37,412 bases of DNA from an uncultured bacterium (lineage in GTDB: Bacteria; Actinomycetota; Coriobacteriia; Coriobacteriales; Coriobacteriaceae). How positions within the stretch are numbered: position 1 is the first letter of the stretch; each line of letters starts with the position of its first letter. The stretch lies in assembly GCA_958349055.1 (NCBI GenBank), contig CATWBO010000026.1, positions 1-37,412 on the forward strand, read 5' to 3'. A program made the translations under genes and the position numbers. Shown one piece after another: positions 1 to 7,472 of the stretch. The notes below the pieces were generated by a model, which had not been told where the DNA came from, searched no databases, and worked only from the letters and a program-made list of their open reading frames with translations.

Positions 1-1
1 G

Positions 2-601
2 CTGACCGAGGACATTCAGTTCACCACGTTCTGCGCTATTCACGGCATTCGCATTGGCTATGCGCCGGCTGAGTTCTTCGATGAACAGCCCGTGACGTTT
101 AAGGCGTCCTGGAAACAGCGTATGCGTTGGACCAAGGGCTTTTACCAGGTGTTCTTTACCTACGGCAAGCATCTTGTCAAATCGACGTTTCGCTATCATC
201 GCTTTGCCGCATATGACATGTTTATGACCATCGCTCCGGGCATGCTGCTGTCCCTGATCTCCATGCTCGCCAACGCGACCTTCCTCATCGTGGGCGGGCT
301 TTCGCACGGCTTCTTGGCCACCGAGGTCGAGATGCAGGCTTGTGCCGCCTCGCTTATCATGACGTTCGTGATGATGTACCAGACCTTCTTTATCCTGGCG
401 CTGCTCACGACCATCTTTGAGTACAAGCACATTCATTGCGCTCAAAAGTGGCGCCTGGTGACCAACCTGTTTACCTTCCCGATCTTTATGTTCAGCTATA
501 TCCCCATCACGGTTGCCGCGCTGTTCCTGAAGGTCGACTGGGTGCCCACGCAGCACGCCGTTAACGTTACCCTCGATGAGGTCATGCAGGGCGCCAAGTA
601 A
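2..601 (+). CDS. Glycosyltransferase family 2, membrane processive type (C-terminal part, 5' end outside window)
   Basis: The reading frame is open from base 2, so the start lies upstream of the window; 199 codons are visible. The visible part opens with a TED motif (LTEDIQFT) and continues to QRMRW, the D...QxxRW pair of processive family 2 glycosyltransferases (cellulose, hyaluronan or poly-N-acetylglucosamine synthase type), which transfer sugars from nucleotide-sugar donors at the inner face of the membrane. After this come about three hydrophobic segments, as expected for the membrane pore of such synthases. The stop is followed at once by a strong terminator, so this is the last gene of its unit. 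The sugar and product cannot be told from this fragment; a glycolipid or exopolysaccharide role is an inference. Confidence 0.85.
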   Translation: MTEDIQFTTFCAIHGIRIGYAPAEFFDEQPVTFKASWKQRMRWTKGFYQVFFTYGKHLVKSTFRYHRFAAYDMFMTIAPGMLLSLISMLANATFLIVGGLSHGFLATEVEMQACAASLIMTFVMMYQTFFILALLTTIFEYKHIHCAQKWRLVTNLFTFPIFMFSYIPITVAALFLKVDWVPTQHAVNVTLDEVMQGAK

Positions 602-611
602 CCACGATCAG

Positions 612-649
612 AACCACCACAAAGGGGATGCACCTTTGTGGTGGTTTTT
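612..649 (+). terminator. Rho-independent terminator after the glycosyltransferase gene
   Basis: A 14-bp perfect stem (612-625 with 633-646, arms beginning AACCACCAC and ending GTGGTGGTT) with a 7-nt loop is followed by a T run. It starts 11 nt after the glycosyltransferase stop. Confidence 0.9.
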
Positions 650-680
650 GCTTTAGAGCAGCCGTCCCGGGAGGTGTCCT

Positions 681-1103
681 ATGTTCTATATCCCATTTTG
701 GATCTGCGCCTTTGCCGGTGCGGTGATCGATGCCCGTGAGCGGCGGTTTCCCAACGCGCTTGCGGCTGCGTGTGCCGTGGCGGCGTTTGCGGGCGTGTGG
801 CTGGATGCGGGCTTGAACACGGCACTTGACCGCGCTGGCCTTGCGGTCATCGTGTACCTTTCTCTCGCGTTGACCGAGTCCCTCTGGCGGCGCCTCCGTC
901 AAGCCCCCGGCATCGGCATGGGAGATGCCAAGGCACTCTTCGCGCTTTGCACGCTCGACCCAATGGGTGGCGTCGTGGCATTTGCCGCCGCGCTCCTGGT
1001 CCTTGCCCTCTCCTGCCTCATCACAAAATCGTGCTCCTTGCCATTGCTCCCATTTTTGGTGCCGATTTTTGCCATAATCGAGGTCGTGGGCTGCACATTG
1101 TAA
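681..1103 (+). CDS. Small A24-family prepilin peptidase-like protein
   Basis: This 140-aa, very hydrophobic protein carries both aspartate motifs of type IV prepilin peptidases and preflagellin peptidases (family A24). They are D17 in DARERRFPN near the end of the first membrane helix and D82 in GMGDAKAL, the GxGD motif. These are membrane aspartic proteases that cut the leader of pilin-like proteins at the cytoplasmic face. It lacks the N-terminal methylase domain of PilD, as in CpaA/TadV-type enzymes. A GGGAGG ribosome site lies 6-7 nt before the ATG. No pilin or secretion gene is in the window, so its substrates must be encoded elsewhere. Family assignment is good; the exact role is open. 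Confidence 0.8.
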   Translation: MFYIPFWICAFAGAVIDARERRFPNALAAACAVAAFAGVWLDAGLNTALDRAGLAVIVYLSLALTESLWRRLRQAPGIGMGDAKALFALCTLDPMGGVVAFAAALLVLALSCLITKSCSLPLLPFLVPIFAIIEVVGCTL

Positions 1104-1134
1104 CCGATTGCGCATCCTTCTTAAGGAGCATGCC

Positions 1135-2382
1135 ATGGCAACTAACCAAGAAACGGCCGTCATTAAGGCGCGCATGGACCGTATTCCCTCGGCGTTATCA
1201 CCCGAACTTGTCGAGCGCATTGCCGCCGATCGTGCTTCGGGCTATGTCAACCCGTACCGTTGCGACGATGACCAGGTCATCCGTCGCGTTGATCGAGCCG
1301 CAGACGAGGGCACGCTCATGCGTCCGGCATTTATGCGCGATGCTGAAAAGATTCTCCATTTGCCCGCGTATGCCCGATATGCTGGTAAAACGCAGGTCTT
1401 TAGCTTCCGTAGCAATGATGATCTGTCGCGCCGCGGCTTGCACGTGCAGCTTGTATCGCGCATCGCACGCGATATCGGCCGCGCCCTGGGGCTCAACTGC
1501 GATCTGATCGAGGCGATTGGCTTAGGCCACGACTTGGGACATACGCCTTTCGGCCATGCCGGCGAGCGCTTCCTCAACGATATCTATCATGAGCGTACTG
1601 GCGGCTTCTTTTTCCATAACGTGCAGTCGGTGTGCGTGCTCGATGCCCTGTACGGTCGCAACGTGTCGCTCCAGACTCTCGACGGCGTGCTGTGCCATAA
1701 CGGCGAGTACGAGCAACGCGTGTTTGAGCTTTCGGATATGGGCTCCTTTGATCAGTTCGATCTGACGGTCGAGGACTGCATCGCCACGGGCTATAGCGCG
1801 ATTGAGCACCTGCGTCCCATGACGCTCGAGGGCTGTGTGGTGCGTATTTCGGATATCCTCGCCTACGTCGGTCGTGATCGTCAGGACGCCATTGCGGCGG
1901 GCCTGCTGTCGCCCGACGTTTTTGACGATGGCCTGGGTGGTGCGTACAACAGCTGGATACTTACGCATGCCTCCATCGATATCGTTGAGCACAGCTATGG
2001 CAAGCCGCGCATCGAGATGAGCGAGGACCTGTTTGAGGAGATCCGCCGGGCGAAGCGCGAGAACTACGAGAAGATCTATAGCAAGGGCGGTATCGAAGGC
2101 GACTCCGAAGCGGAGCTGCGCGAGGCTTTCGAAAAGCTCTACGACCGTTGCCTGCAGGATATAAACGAAGGCGACGAGTCCTCCTACATATTTAAGCACC
2201 ACATTTCGCGCATTGAGCAGCAGCTTTCCTACTACGACCGTACCTATGCCTGGCAGGACGACAAGAATCAAGCCGTGGTTGACTACATTGCGAGTATGAC
2301 GGACGGTTATTTCTGCGAGCTGACGAGCAAGCTATTCCCGGGTCTGAAGTTTCCGCATCGTACCTATATTAACGAACGGTAG
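1135..2382 (+). CDS. dgt: dGTPase-like HD-domain triphosphohydrolase
   Basis: The 415-aa product is an HD-superfamily deoxynucleotide triphosphohydrolase. Such enzymes release tripolyphosphate from dGTP (and in some members other dNTPs) and so tune the dNTP pool in the cytoplasm. The metal-binding set is visible: an upstream His in RRGLHVQLV, the HD pair at residues 132-133 within GLGHDLGHTPFGHAGE, and a downstream Asp in VRISDILAYVGRD. I chose ATG 1135 because AAGGAG stands just before it; an upstream TTG at 1108 would overlap that site. The gene begins 31 nt after the peptidase gene. RarA follows 60 nt downstream, so two genome-maintenance functions are adjacent. Substrate range cannot be read from sequence. 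Confidence 0.9.
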   Translation: MATNQETAVIKARMDRIPSALSPELVERIAADRASGYVNPYRCDDDQVIRRVDRAADEGTLMRPAFMRDAEKILHLPAYARYAGKTQVFSFRSNDDLSRRGLHVQLVSRIARDIGRALGLNCDLIEAIGLGHDLGHTPFGHAGERFLNDIYHERTGGFFFHNVQSVCVLDALYGRNVSLQTLDGVLCHNGEYEQRVFELSDMGSFDQFDLTVEDCIATGYSAIEHLRPMTLEGCVVRISDILAYVGRDRQDAIAAGLLSPDVFDDGLGGAYNSWILTHASIDIVEHSYGKPRIEMSEDLFEEIRRAKRENYEKIYSKGGIEGDSEAELREAFEKLYDRCLQDINEGDESSYIFKHHISRIEQQLSYYDRTYAWQDDKNQAVVDYIASMTDGYFCELTSKLFPGLKFPHRTYINER

Positions 2383-2397
2383 TTCGTATCTATTCGG

Positions 2398-2403
2398 TAT
2401 ACT
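2398..2403 (+). promoter_or_regulatory. Possible -10 element (TATACT) before rarA
   Basis: TATACT lies about 40 nt upstream of the rarA start, in the gap after dgt. I see no convincing -35 at 16-18 nt, so this is tentative. Confidence 0.35.
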
Positions 2404-2442
2404 GTTGGTGAACAAAGATTTTGATGGATGTACAGGATGGCT

Positions 2443-3792
2443 ATGGACGACCTTTTTTCTGCCTCGACGCGCGAGCGTTCCTTTAAAAATGCGCCGCTCG
2501 CGGTGCGCATGCGTCCCAATTCGCTCGACGAGTACGTAGGCCAGCAAAAGGCTGTGGGCAAGGGTTCGTGGTTGCGTGCGGCGATTGAGCATGATGTGCT
2601 GTCGAGCGTGATTCTGTATGGGCCTGCCGGTACGGGCAAGACGACGCTGGCGCATATCATCGCCAAACATACCAAGAGCGAGTTTGTCGAGGTCAGCGCC
2701 GTCACGGGTACCGTGAAGGACCTGCGTCGCGTGATCGACGAGGCAAAGACGCGCCTGAATACGTATGACCGACGTACCATCTTGTTCATCGACGAGATTC
2801 ACCGTTTTTCGAAGTCGCAGCAGGATGCGCTTTTGCATGCGGTTGAAAACCGTACCGTCATTATGATCGGCGCCACGACTGAGAACCCTTACTTCGAGGT
2901 CAACTCCGCACTGTTGTCGCGTGGGCGCGTGGTAGAGCTTGATCACCTGAAGGACGAGGATATCGCCACGCTCATCGAGCGTGCGCTCGAGGCGCCGCAG
3001 GGTTTGAACGGCAAGTTCTCGGCCGATGAGGATACGGTTAAGACCATCTGTACGCTGGCTGCGGGCGATGCACGCTCGGCCCTGACGACGCTCGAGCTGG
3101 CGAGCGAGATTGCCGTCACGCGTCCCGATACCGAGGGGACGCCGGCTCCGGCGGCAGGGGAGCGCTATCCTATCACCGTGGATGACGTGAAGATTGCCAA
3201 TCCGCGTCGCGGTTTTTCGTATGACAAAAACGGCGACATGCACTACGACATTATCAGTGCGTTTATTAAGTCTATGCGCGGCAGCGACCCCGATGCCACG
3301 ATCTATTGGCTCGCGCGCATGATCGACGCGGGGGAGGATCCTAAGTTTATCGCCCGCCGCATTATGATTCAGGCTTCTGAGGATGTTGGCAATGCCGATC
3401 CGCAGGCACTTTTGGTGGCGCAAGCCGCGTTTAAGTCTGCAGAGGTCATTGGCTATCCCGAGTGCCGCATTAACCTGGCTCAGGCTGCACTCTATGTGTG
3501 CTTGGCGCCTAAATCCAACGCGTGTGAGGCTTCGATCGATGCGGCGCTGGCCGATATCCACAGCAGTGGCCTTCGTGAGGTGCCCAGCTATCTTCGCGAT
3601 CGTCACCGTCCCGGCAGCGACGAGTACGGTGTATACAAGTACCCACACGATTATCCCGAAGGTTGGGTCGACCAGCACTATTTGCCTGAAGGCCTGGAGC
3701 GTGGTGCCTTTTGGCAGCCTGCCGGCCGCGGTTGGGAAGAATGGCGTGTGGAGCAAAGCGAGCGCGACCGTAGCGGCAGGGCGCCAAAGTAA
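2443..3792 (+). CDS. rarA: Replication-associated recombination protein A (AAA+ ATPase)
   Basis: The 449-aa protein matches RarA/MgsA, relative of the clamp-loader subunits, which acts at stalled replication forks. The N-terminal ARMRP-like stretch (AVRMRPNSLDEYVGQQ) is typical. The Walker A motif GPAGTGKT is at residues 60-67, Walker B is in TILFIDEIHRFSKSQQD, and the sensor 1 region reads MIGATTENPYFEVN. The C-terminal half holds the conserved tetramerisation region ending with the KYPHDYPEGWVDQHYLP signature. Three in-frame ATGs (2428, 2437, 2443) are possible; 2443 gives the usual MDDLF start with AGGA 5 nt before it. Assignment is secure; only the start is uncertain. Confidence 0.93.
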   Translation: MDDLFSASTRERSFKNAPLAVRMRPNSLDEYVGQQKAVGKGSWLRAAIEHDVLSSVILYGPAGTGKTTLAHIIAKHTKSEFVEVSAVTGTVKDLRRVIDEAKTRLNTYDRRTILFIDEIHRFSKSQQDALLHAVENRTVIMIGATTENPYFEVNSALLSRGRVVELDHLKDEDIATLIERALEAPQGLNGKFSADEDTVKTICTLAAGDARSALTTLELASEIAVTRPDTEGTPAPAAGERYPITVDDVKIANPRRGFSYDKNGDMHYDIISAFIKSMRGSDPDATIYWLARMIDAGEDPKFIARRIMIQASEDVGNADPQALLVAQAAFKSAEVIGYPECRINLAQAALYVCLAPKSNACEASIDAALADIHSSGLREVPSYLRDRHRPGSDEYGVYKYPHDYPEGWVDQHYLPEGLERGAFWQPAGRGWEEWRVEQSERDRSGRAPK

Positions 3793-3866
3793 GCTTTTGG
3801 GAATCTTCCGTCCCCTTTGGGGTACCATGAACAACGTCTGTATTTCGATTCTTCCGGGAGGCTTGT

Positions 3867-4460
3867 ATGAGTCCCATTCAAATCGCCCTGCTGGTGCTTG
3901 CCATTGCCGGCGTGTGGGCCATCGTTGAGCTCGCGCTTACCCTGCGCAAGGCCCGCACCGTTGTCGATTCGCTCGATAAGACCGTGAACGACCTCAACAA
4001 CACCATCGCCGAGGCGCAGCCCGTGGTGGCAAAGCTTGATGGCGCCGTTGACGAACTCACTCCGGCACTTGCCCAGGTGGAGCCGCTGCTCAAGTCGAGC
4101 AAGACCGCCATTGACGCCCTGACGTCCAACCTCGTTGAGGTTGAGGCCGTCGTTCGCGACATTTCCGAGGTCACGGGCAGCATGGCCGAGGCCAGCAATG
4201 CTGTGTCGAGCGTGACCGACTCTGCTGCCGGTGCTGTGCAGAAACTCTTTAATAAGGTGAAGGCTCCCGCGGCCAACGCCGAGCGCAAGCTTTCCGCTGC
4301 TGCCGAAGAAGCCGAGCAGTCGACCGAGCGCGTCCTGATTGGCGAAGCCGGGGACGAGGTCGCCGCGGGTGACGATGGTGCACAAAAGCCTGCCGCTAAA
4401 GCAGCCCAGTATTACACTTACACGCCCGCCGAGACCTCTGAGGAGTCCTGCGATGAGTAG
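3867..4460 (+). CDS. DUF948-like membrane-anchored coiled-coil protein
   Basis: The product is 197 aa. Residues about 4-24 form one membrane helix. A long region of heptad-like hydrophobic spacing follows, with repeated segments such as VVDSLDKTVNDLNNTI, then an Ala/Glu-rich acidic tail with a YYTYTP motif near the end. This layout resembles DUF948 proteins (single N-terminal helix plus helical rod), whose function is not established. GGGAGG precedes the ATG. Its last 8 nt overlap the anti-sigma gene, so it is likely co-translated with the sigma-factor module. A role in sensing or anchoring for that module is only a guess from position. Confidence 0.7.
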   Translation: MSPIQIALLVLAIAGVWAIVELALTLRKARTVVDSLDKTVNDLNNTIAEAQPVVAKLDGAVDELTPALAQVEPLLKSSKTAIDALTSNLVEVEAVVRDISEVTGSMAEASNAVSSVTDSAAGAVQKLFNKVKAPAANAERKLSAAAEEAEQSTERVLIGEAGDEVAAGDDGAQKPAAKAAQYYTYTPAETSEESCDE

Positions 4461-4830
4461 CGAAGCAACCTGCCCTATCACGCTGACCGTTGCCGGTGAC
4501 CCGCGTCTCGCTCGCCTTGTGCGCATGACGGCAGCCAACGTTGGTGCCCTGTGCTCTATGTCTGTCGATCGCATTGAGGACATCCGCATGGCTGCCGAGG
4601 AGGCTTTCATTTTTGGTTGCACCGCGGTCGACTGCGACGACATCACCATCAAATTCGATGTCGATGAGACCCACGTTGGCATGACTATTACCTTTGGCGA
4701 TCAGGCTACGGTCGATGAAGACGACCAGGCTGCGGTGTATGCCGAGCTCATCCTTGCGAGCGTTTGCGACTCCTACGAAAAGACTGCGGCGCCCCTGACG
4801 CTTTCCCTCGACCTCAAGGCGGATATTTAA
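4453..4830 (+). CDS. RsbW-like anti-sigma factor with degenerate ATP-binding site
   Basis: The 125-aa protein aligns along its length with RsbW/SpoIIAB anti-sigma kinases: an N-terminal strand, then a VDRIEDIRMAAEEAF helix matching the RsbW helix that carries the N box. Expected partner is the sigma factor starting 2 nt downstream, which it would hold inactive. The residues needed for ATP are missing. The N-box Asn (TNAV in RsbW) is replaced within AFIFGC, the Asp-Gly pair of the G1 box reads FGDQ, and the glycine-rich G2 box is absent. ATG 4453 follows AGGAGT and overlaps the upstream stop (ATGAGTAG). No anti-anti-sigma (STAS) gene is nearby. Homology is likely; sigma binding without kinase activity is my inference. 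Confidence 0.72.
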   Translation: MSSEATCPITLTVAGDPRLARLVRMTAANVGALCSMSVDRIEDIRMAAEEAFIFGCTAVDCDDITIKFDVDETHVGMTITFGDQATVDEDDQAAVYAELILASVCDSYEKTAAPLTLSLDLKADI

Positions 4831-4831
4831 T

Positions 4832-5623
4832 ATGACCGAACGTTCCCGTAGCGGCAAGACCGCTTGGGACAAGGAGAAAACCCGCGAGCTGTTTCGTCGC
4901 TACAAGGAGACCGGTGATCCGGACGCCCGCGAGCAGCTCGTCATGTCCCATATGAACCTGGTAAGGTTTCTTGCCAACAAATTTAAGAATCGCGGCGAGC
5001 CGCTCGACGACCTCATGCAGGTCGGCTATCTGGGTTTGCTCAAGGCTATCGACCGTTTTGACCCCGAGCGCGGACTCGAGTTCACGACGTTTGCGACACC
5101 CACTATCTTGGGCGAGATCAAACGCCATTTCCGCGACAAGGGCTGGAGCGTGCGCGTACCGCGTCGCCTGCAGGAGCTTTCTGCCAAGGTCAACCAGGCT
5201 ACCGACAAGCTCACCAACGAGCTACAGCGTTCGCCCAAGGTTGAGGAAATCGCCGATTACCTGGGCGTGACCGTCGATGAGGTCCTCGAGGCTATGGAAT
5301 CGTCTTCGGCCTATACCTCGGTGCCCATCGAGGCTCCTGGTGCGTCTGATTCCGACGATGCCCCCTCGATTCTCGATCGCTACGCCGACGACGACAATGA
5401 GCTCGACTTTACCGATGACCGCTTGGTGATCGAGGAAGCCATCCGTGATTTCTCGCCGCGCGAGCGCGAGGTTATCGAGCTGCGCTTTGTAAAGGGCATG
5501 ACCCAGATCGAGATCGCCAAGAAGCTGGGTATATCGCAGGTCCAGGTTTCGCGCCTGCTGCGCCGCACGCTTAAGAAGATTCAGGACAAGATCGACCCCG
5601 ACGGAGTGATGATTCGTTCATGA
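4832..5623 (+). CDS. SigB/SigF/SigG-family RNA polymerase sigma factor
   Basis: The 263-aa protein is a group 3 sigma-70 factor. Region 2 is clear (DDLMQVGYLGLLKAIDRFD, then FTTFATPTILGEIKRHFRD), leading into the RVPRRLQEL stretch and region 3. An acidic linker lies at about residues 170-200. Region 4 carries the helix-turn-helix MTQIEIAKKLGISQVQVSRL that reads -35 elements. In Bacillus and other actinobacteria such factors run general stress or developmental regulons. The ATG is 1 nt after the anti-sigma stop, with AAGGCGG upstream, and the stop overlaps the next gene by ATGA, so the four genes behave as one unit. Which stimulus releases it is unknown. Confidence 0.93.
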   Translation: MTERSRSGKTAWDKEKTRELFRRYKETGDPDAREQLVMSHMNLVRFLANKFKNRGEPLDDLMQVGYLGLLKAIDRFDPERGLEFTTFATPTILGEIKRHFRDKGWSVRVPRRLQELSAKVNQATDKLTNELQRSPKVEEIADYLGVTVDEVLEAMESSSAYTSVPIEAPGASDSDDAPSILDRYADDDNELDFTDDRLVIEEAIRDFSPREREVIELRFVKGMTQIEIAKKLGISQVQVSRLLRRTLKKIQDKIDPDGVMIRS

Positions 5624-7032
5624 GTGAACACCCCCAACAAACCGATCGCGTGCTGCGCGACACCCGCATTCTGACGCTGCGCATTTGGGCTGTTGTCGGC
5701 TGCATTGTCATCGCCGCTGTCATCTTTAACCTTATGGGCATCCTGGCACCGGTTATCGAGTTTCTTGCCGTCGGCTCCATCATTGCTTTTGTGATGTCCC
5801 CGATCACCAACTGGCTCGAGCACCATGGCGTGAATCGCGGCATCGGTTCGCTTATCGCGCTTATTGTTGTCGTTGCCGTGCTCGTCGGCGTCGTTTGCAT
5901 CTTGTCGCCGATTCTTTTTGGTCAGATCATGGAAGTCCTGAGCCGCCTTCCCGAGCAGCTTCGTGTTGCGGGCGGCGATCTCAATGAGATGATCTCGCAT
6001 GCCAAGACGCTCAACAACACGCCGCTCAAGGAGTATTTGGACGATAATCTTTCGTCGCTTGTCACCGTGGCATCGAAGTACGTGTCTCAGATCGCTGCCG
6101 AGCTTGGCCGCGGTGTGTTCCCGCTCATCACCAATACGGCCTCGCAGCTGTTCGTGATCTTCCTGGGTCTGGTGCTCGCGTACTGGATGGCCTGCGACTA
6201 CCCTCGCATGCACCACGAGATTTGCACCATCATCGGTCAGGAGAAGGAGACTTCGTACCGCTTTATGGTCGCCATCCTTTCTCGCTCTGTCGGCGGCTAC
6301 ATGCGCGGTATGGTCGTGACGTCCATCTGCGGTGGTTTCCTTGCCTTTATCGGTTTTATGATCATCGGCCATCCGTATGCGGCGCTCATGGCTATCTTTA
6401 CCGGCATCATGCATTTGGTTCCCGTCGTCGGTCCATGGGTGAGCGCAGCAATCGCCACAGTGCTTGGTTTCATGTTCAGCCCCATGTTGGCGTTATGGAC
6501 GCTCATCGTGACGATGGTCGCGCAAAACGTCACCGATAACGTGATTTCGCCTAAGGTCATGCAGAGCTCGGTGCAGGTGCATCCCATCATGAGCCTCACG
6601 GCGCTCGTTATTGGCTCGGCGCTCATGGGCCCCATCGGCATGATTATTGCCATCCCGCTTTGTGCGGCCCTCAAGGGCATCTTCGTGTACTACTTCGAGA
6701 ATGAGACCGGCCGTCAGCTTGTGGCCTATGACGGCGCCGTGTTTAAGGGCACACCGTACCGCGATGCCGATGGCAACCCGGTCGCTGCCTACGACGCGCT
6801 CGGCGACGACACCTTCATCTACGAGTCCGAGCTCATCGGTAATGAGACCGCGCCCGAGGCTAAAGCTATGCCCAAGCCCGAGCTCGATAATCCTTGGATC
6901 AAGCTTTCGGACCTGCAGCCCGATGCGACGGGTTTCTTCAAAAACCCCTTCGCCAAAGACGATGATTCCAATTCGGACGACGATACCAAAACAGGTATCG
7001 ACGGCTCCATGGACGATTCGGATTCTAAATAG
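5620..7032 (+). CDS. AI-2E family (PerM/YhhT) membrane permease
   Basis: The 470-aa protein has about eight membrane helices and the AI-2E family pattern, including the conserved central loop with GYMRGMVVTSICGG and the late PIMSLTALVIGSALMGPIGMIIAIP segment. Family members have been linked to autoinducer-2 export, Na+/H+ antiport or unknown transport, so the substrate should not be taken from the name. The last about 110 residues are hydrophilic and very acidic (DDDSNSDDDTKTGIDGSMDDSDSK at the end), probably cytoplasmic and disordered. The start overlaps the sigma-factor stop (ATGA), which implies coupled translation and links this permease to the stress-sigma module. Confidence 0.85.
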   Translation: MSEHPQQTDRVLRDTRILTLRIWAVVGCIVIAAVIFNLMGILAPVIEFLAVGSIIAFVMSPITNWLEHHGVNRGIGSLIALIVVVAVLVGVVCILSPILFGQIMEVLSRLPEQLRVAGGDLNEMISHAKTLNNTPLKEYLDDNLSSLVTVASKYVSQIAAELGRGVFPLITNTASQLFVIFLGLVLAYWMACDYPRMHHEICTIIGQEKETSYRFMVAILSRSVGGYMRGMVVTSICGGFLAFIGFMIIGHPYAALMAIFTGIMHLVPVVGPWVSAAIATVLGFMFSPMLALWTLIVTMVAQNVTDNVISPKVMQSSVQVHPIMSLTALVIGSALMGPIGMIIAIPLCAALKGIFVYYFENETGRQLVAYDGAVFKGTPYRDADGNPVAAYDALGDDTFIYESELIGNETAPEAKAMPKPELDNPWIKLSDLQPDATGFFKNPFAKDDDSNSDDDTKTGIDGSMDDSDSK

Positions 7033-7038
7033 GCCCTA

Positions 7039-7278
7039 TTAACGTTTCTTGAAGTTGTAAATGACAATAAACACGAGCAAAGCGATTGATAAGGGGCCGG
7101 CTACATAGAAAAAGAGAACGTCAATTGCGCGTAGAGTGTAATAAGCCTTATCGCCGGACATTACTGCATACAATACGTAGCCAAATGCTGGTTGGTTTGC
7201 GTACCAGCAGGAGAAGGCCAAGAGCGCTAAAAGTGCTAGTACCAGAAGTGCATTCAGGACAAATCGTTTACTTTTCAT
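7039..7278 (-). CDS. Small two-helix membrane protein, unknown function
   Basis: The 79-aa product has two hydrophobic stretches (about residues 7-28 and 52-74), a basic N-terminus (MKSKR) and a basic C-terminal end (NFKKR), as in a hairpin membrane protein with both ends in the cytoplasm. I recognise no family. It is supported as a real gene by a strong GGAAGGAG site 6-7 nt before the ATG on the minus strand and by a promoter-like pair upstream. It converges on the AI-2E permease gene with only 6 nt between the stops and no terminator between them. Its base composition is less GC-rich than its neighbours. Confidence 0.7.
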   Translation of the reverse strand: MKSKRFVLNALLVLALLALLAFSCWYANQPAFGYVLYAVMSGDKAYYTLRAIDVLFFYVAGPLSIALLVFIVIYNFKKR

Positions 7279-7304
7279 CGATCGCTCCTTCCGGGTGACT
7301 CTTA

Positions 7305-7333
7305 TATGTAATTCTACAGCAGTCCTTTTTCAA
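7305..7333 (-). promoter_or_regulatory. Promoter of the small membrane protein gene
   Basis: On the minus strand TTGAAA (7333-7328) and TACATA (7310-7305) are 17 nt apart; a TATAAG overlaps just downstream. The pair lies 27-55 nt before the start codon. The -35 is part of a TCCTTT/AAAGGA hairpin (7324-7337). Confidence 0.5.
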
Positions 7334-7370
7334 AGGATCGCACAGTACTGAATAACGTGCACTTTCGCTG

Positions 7371-7400
7371 GAGGGTCGCTGTTTGGCGACCCTCTTTTTT
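7371..7400 (+). terminator. Rho-independent terminator upstream of alaS
   Basis: A perfect 9-bp stem (GAGGGTCGC 7371-7379 with GCGACCCTC 7386-7394), a 6-nt loop and six T. It reads on the + strand, although the nearest upstream + strand gene ends 340 nt earlier. It may end read-through from the AI-2E gene or act in an alaS leader. Confidence 0.8.
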
Positions 7401-7426
7401 GCACTGGGGCGGTGGGATGGTAATAT
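7399..7426 (+). promoter_or_regulatory. Likely alaS promoter
   Basis: TTGCAC (7399-7404) and TAATAT (7421-7426) are separated by 16 nt. The -35 overlaps the T tract of the terminator, so upstream transcription would be cut off right where this promoter starts. The start site would be about 40 nt before the alaS ATG. Confidence 0.5.
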
Positions 7427-7472
7427 CGTTACGTTTGAACTGTTTCGATGTGAAACCGAGGAGATTCCCTCT

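Noticed and set aside
2332..3834. A 500-codon open frame on the minus strand opposite rarA
   Set aside because: Arg/His-rich composition without motifs, and it covers clear RarA motifs on the other strand.
7401..7472. T-box leader before alaS
   Set aside because: A terminator is present, but I find no T-box core sequence or specifier-loop layout; promoter plus terminator explains the region better.
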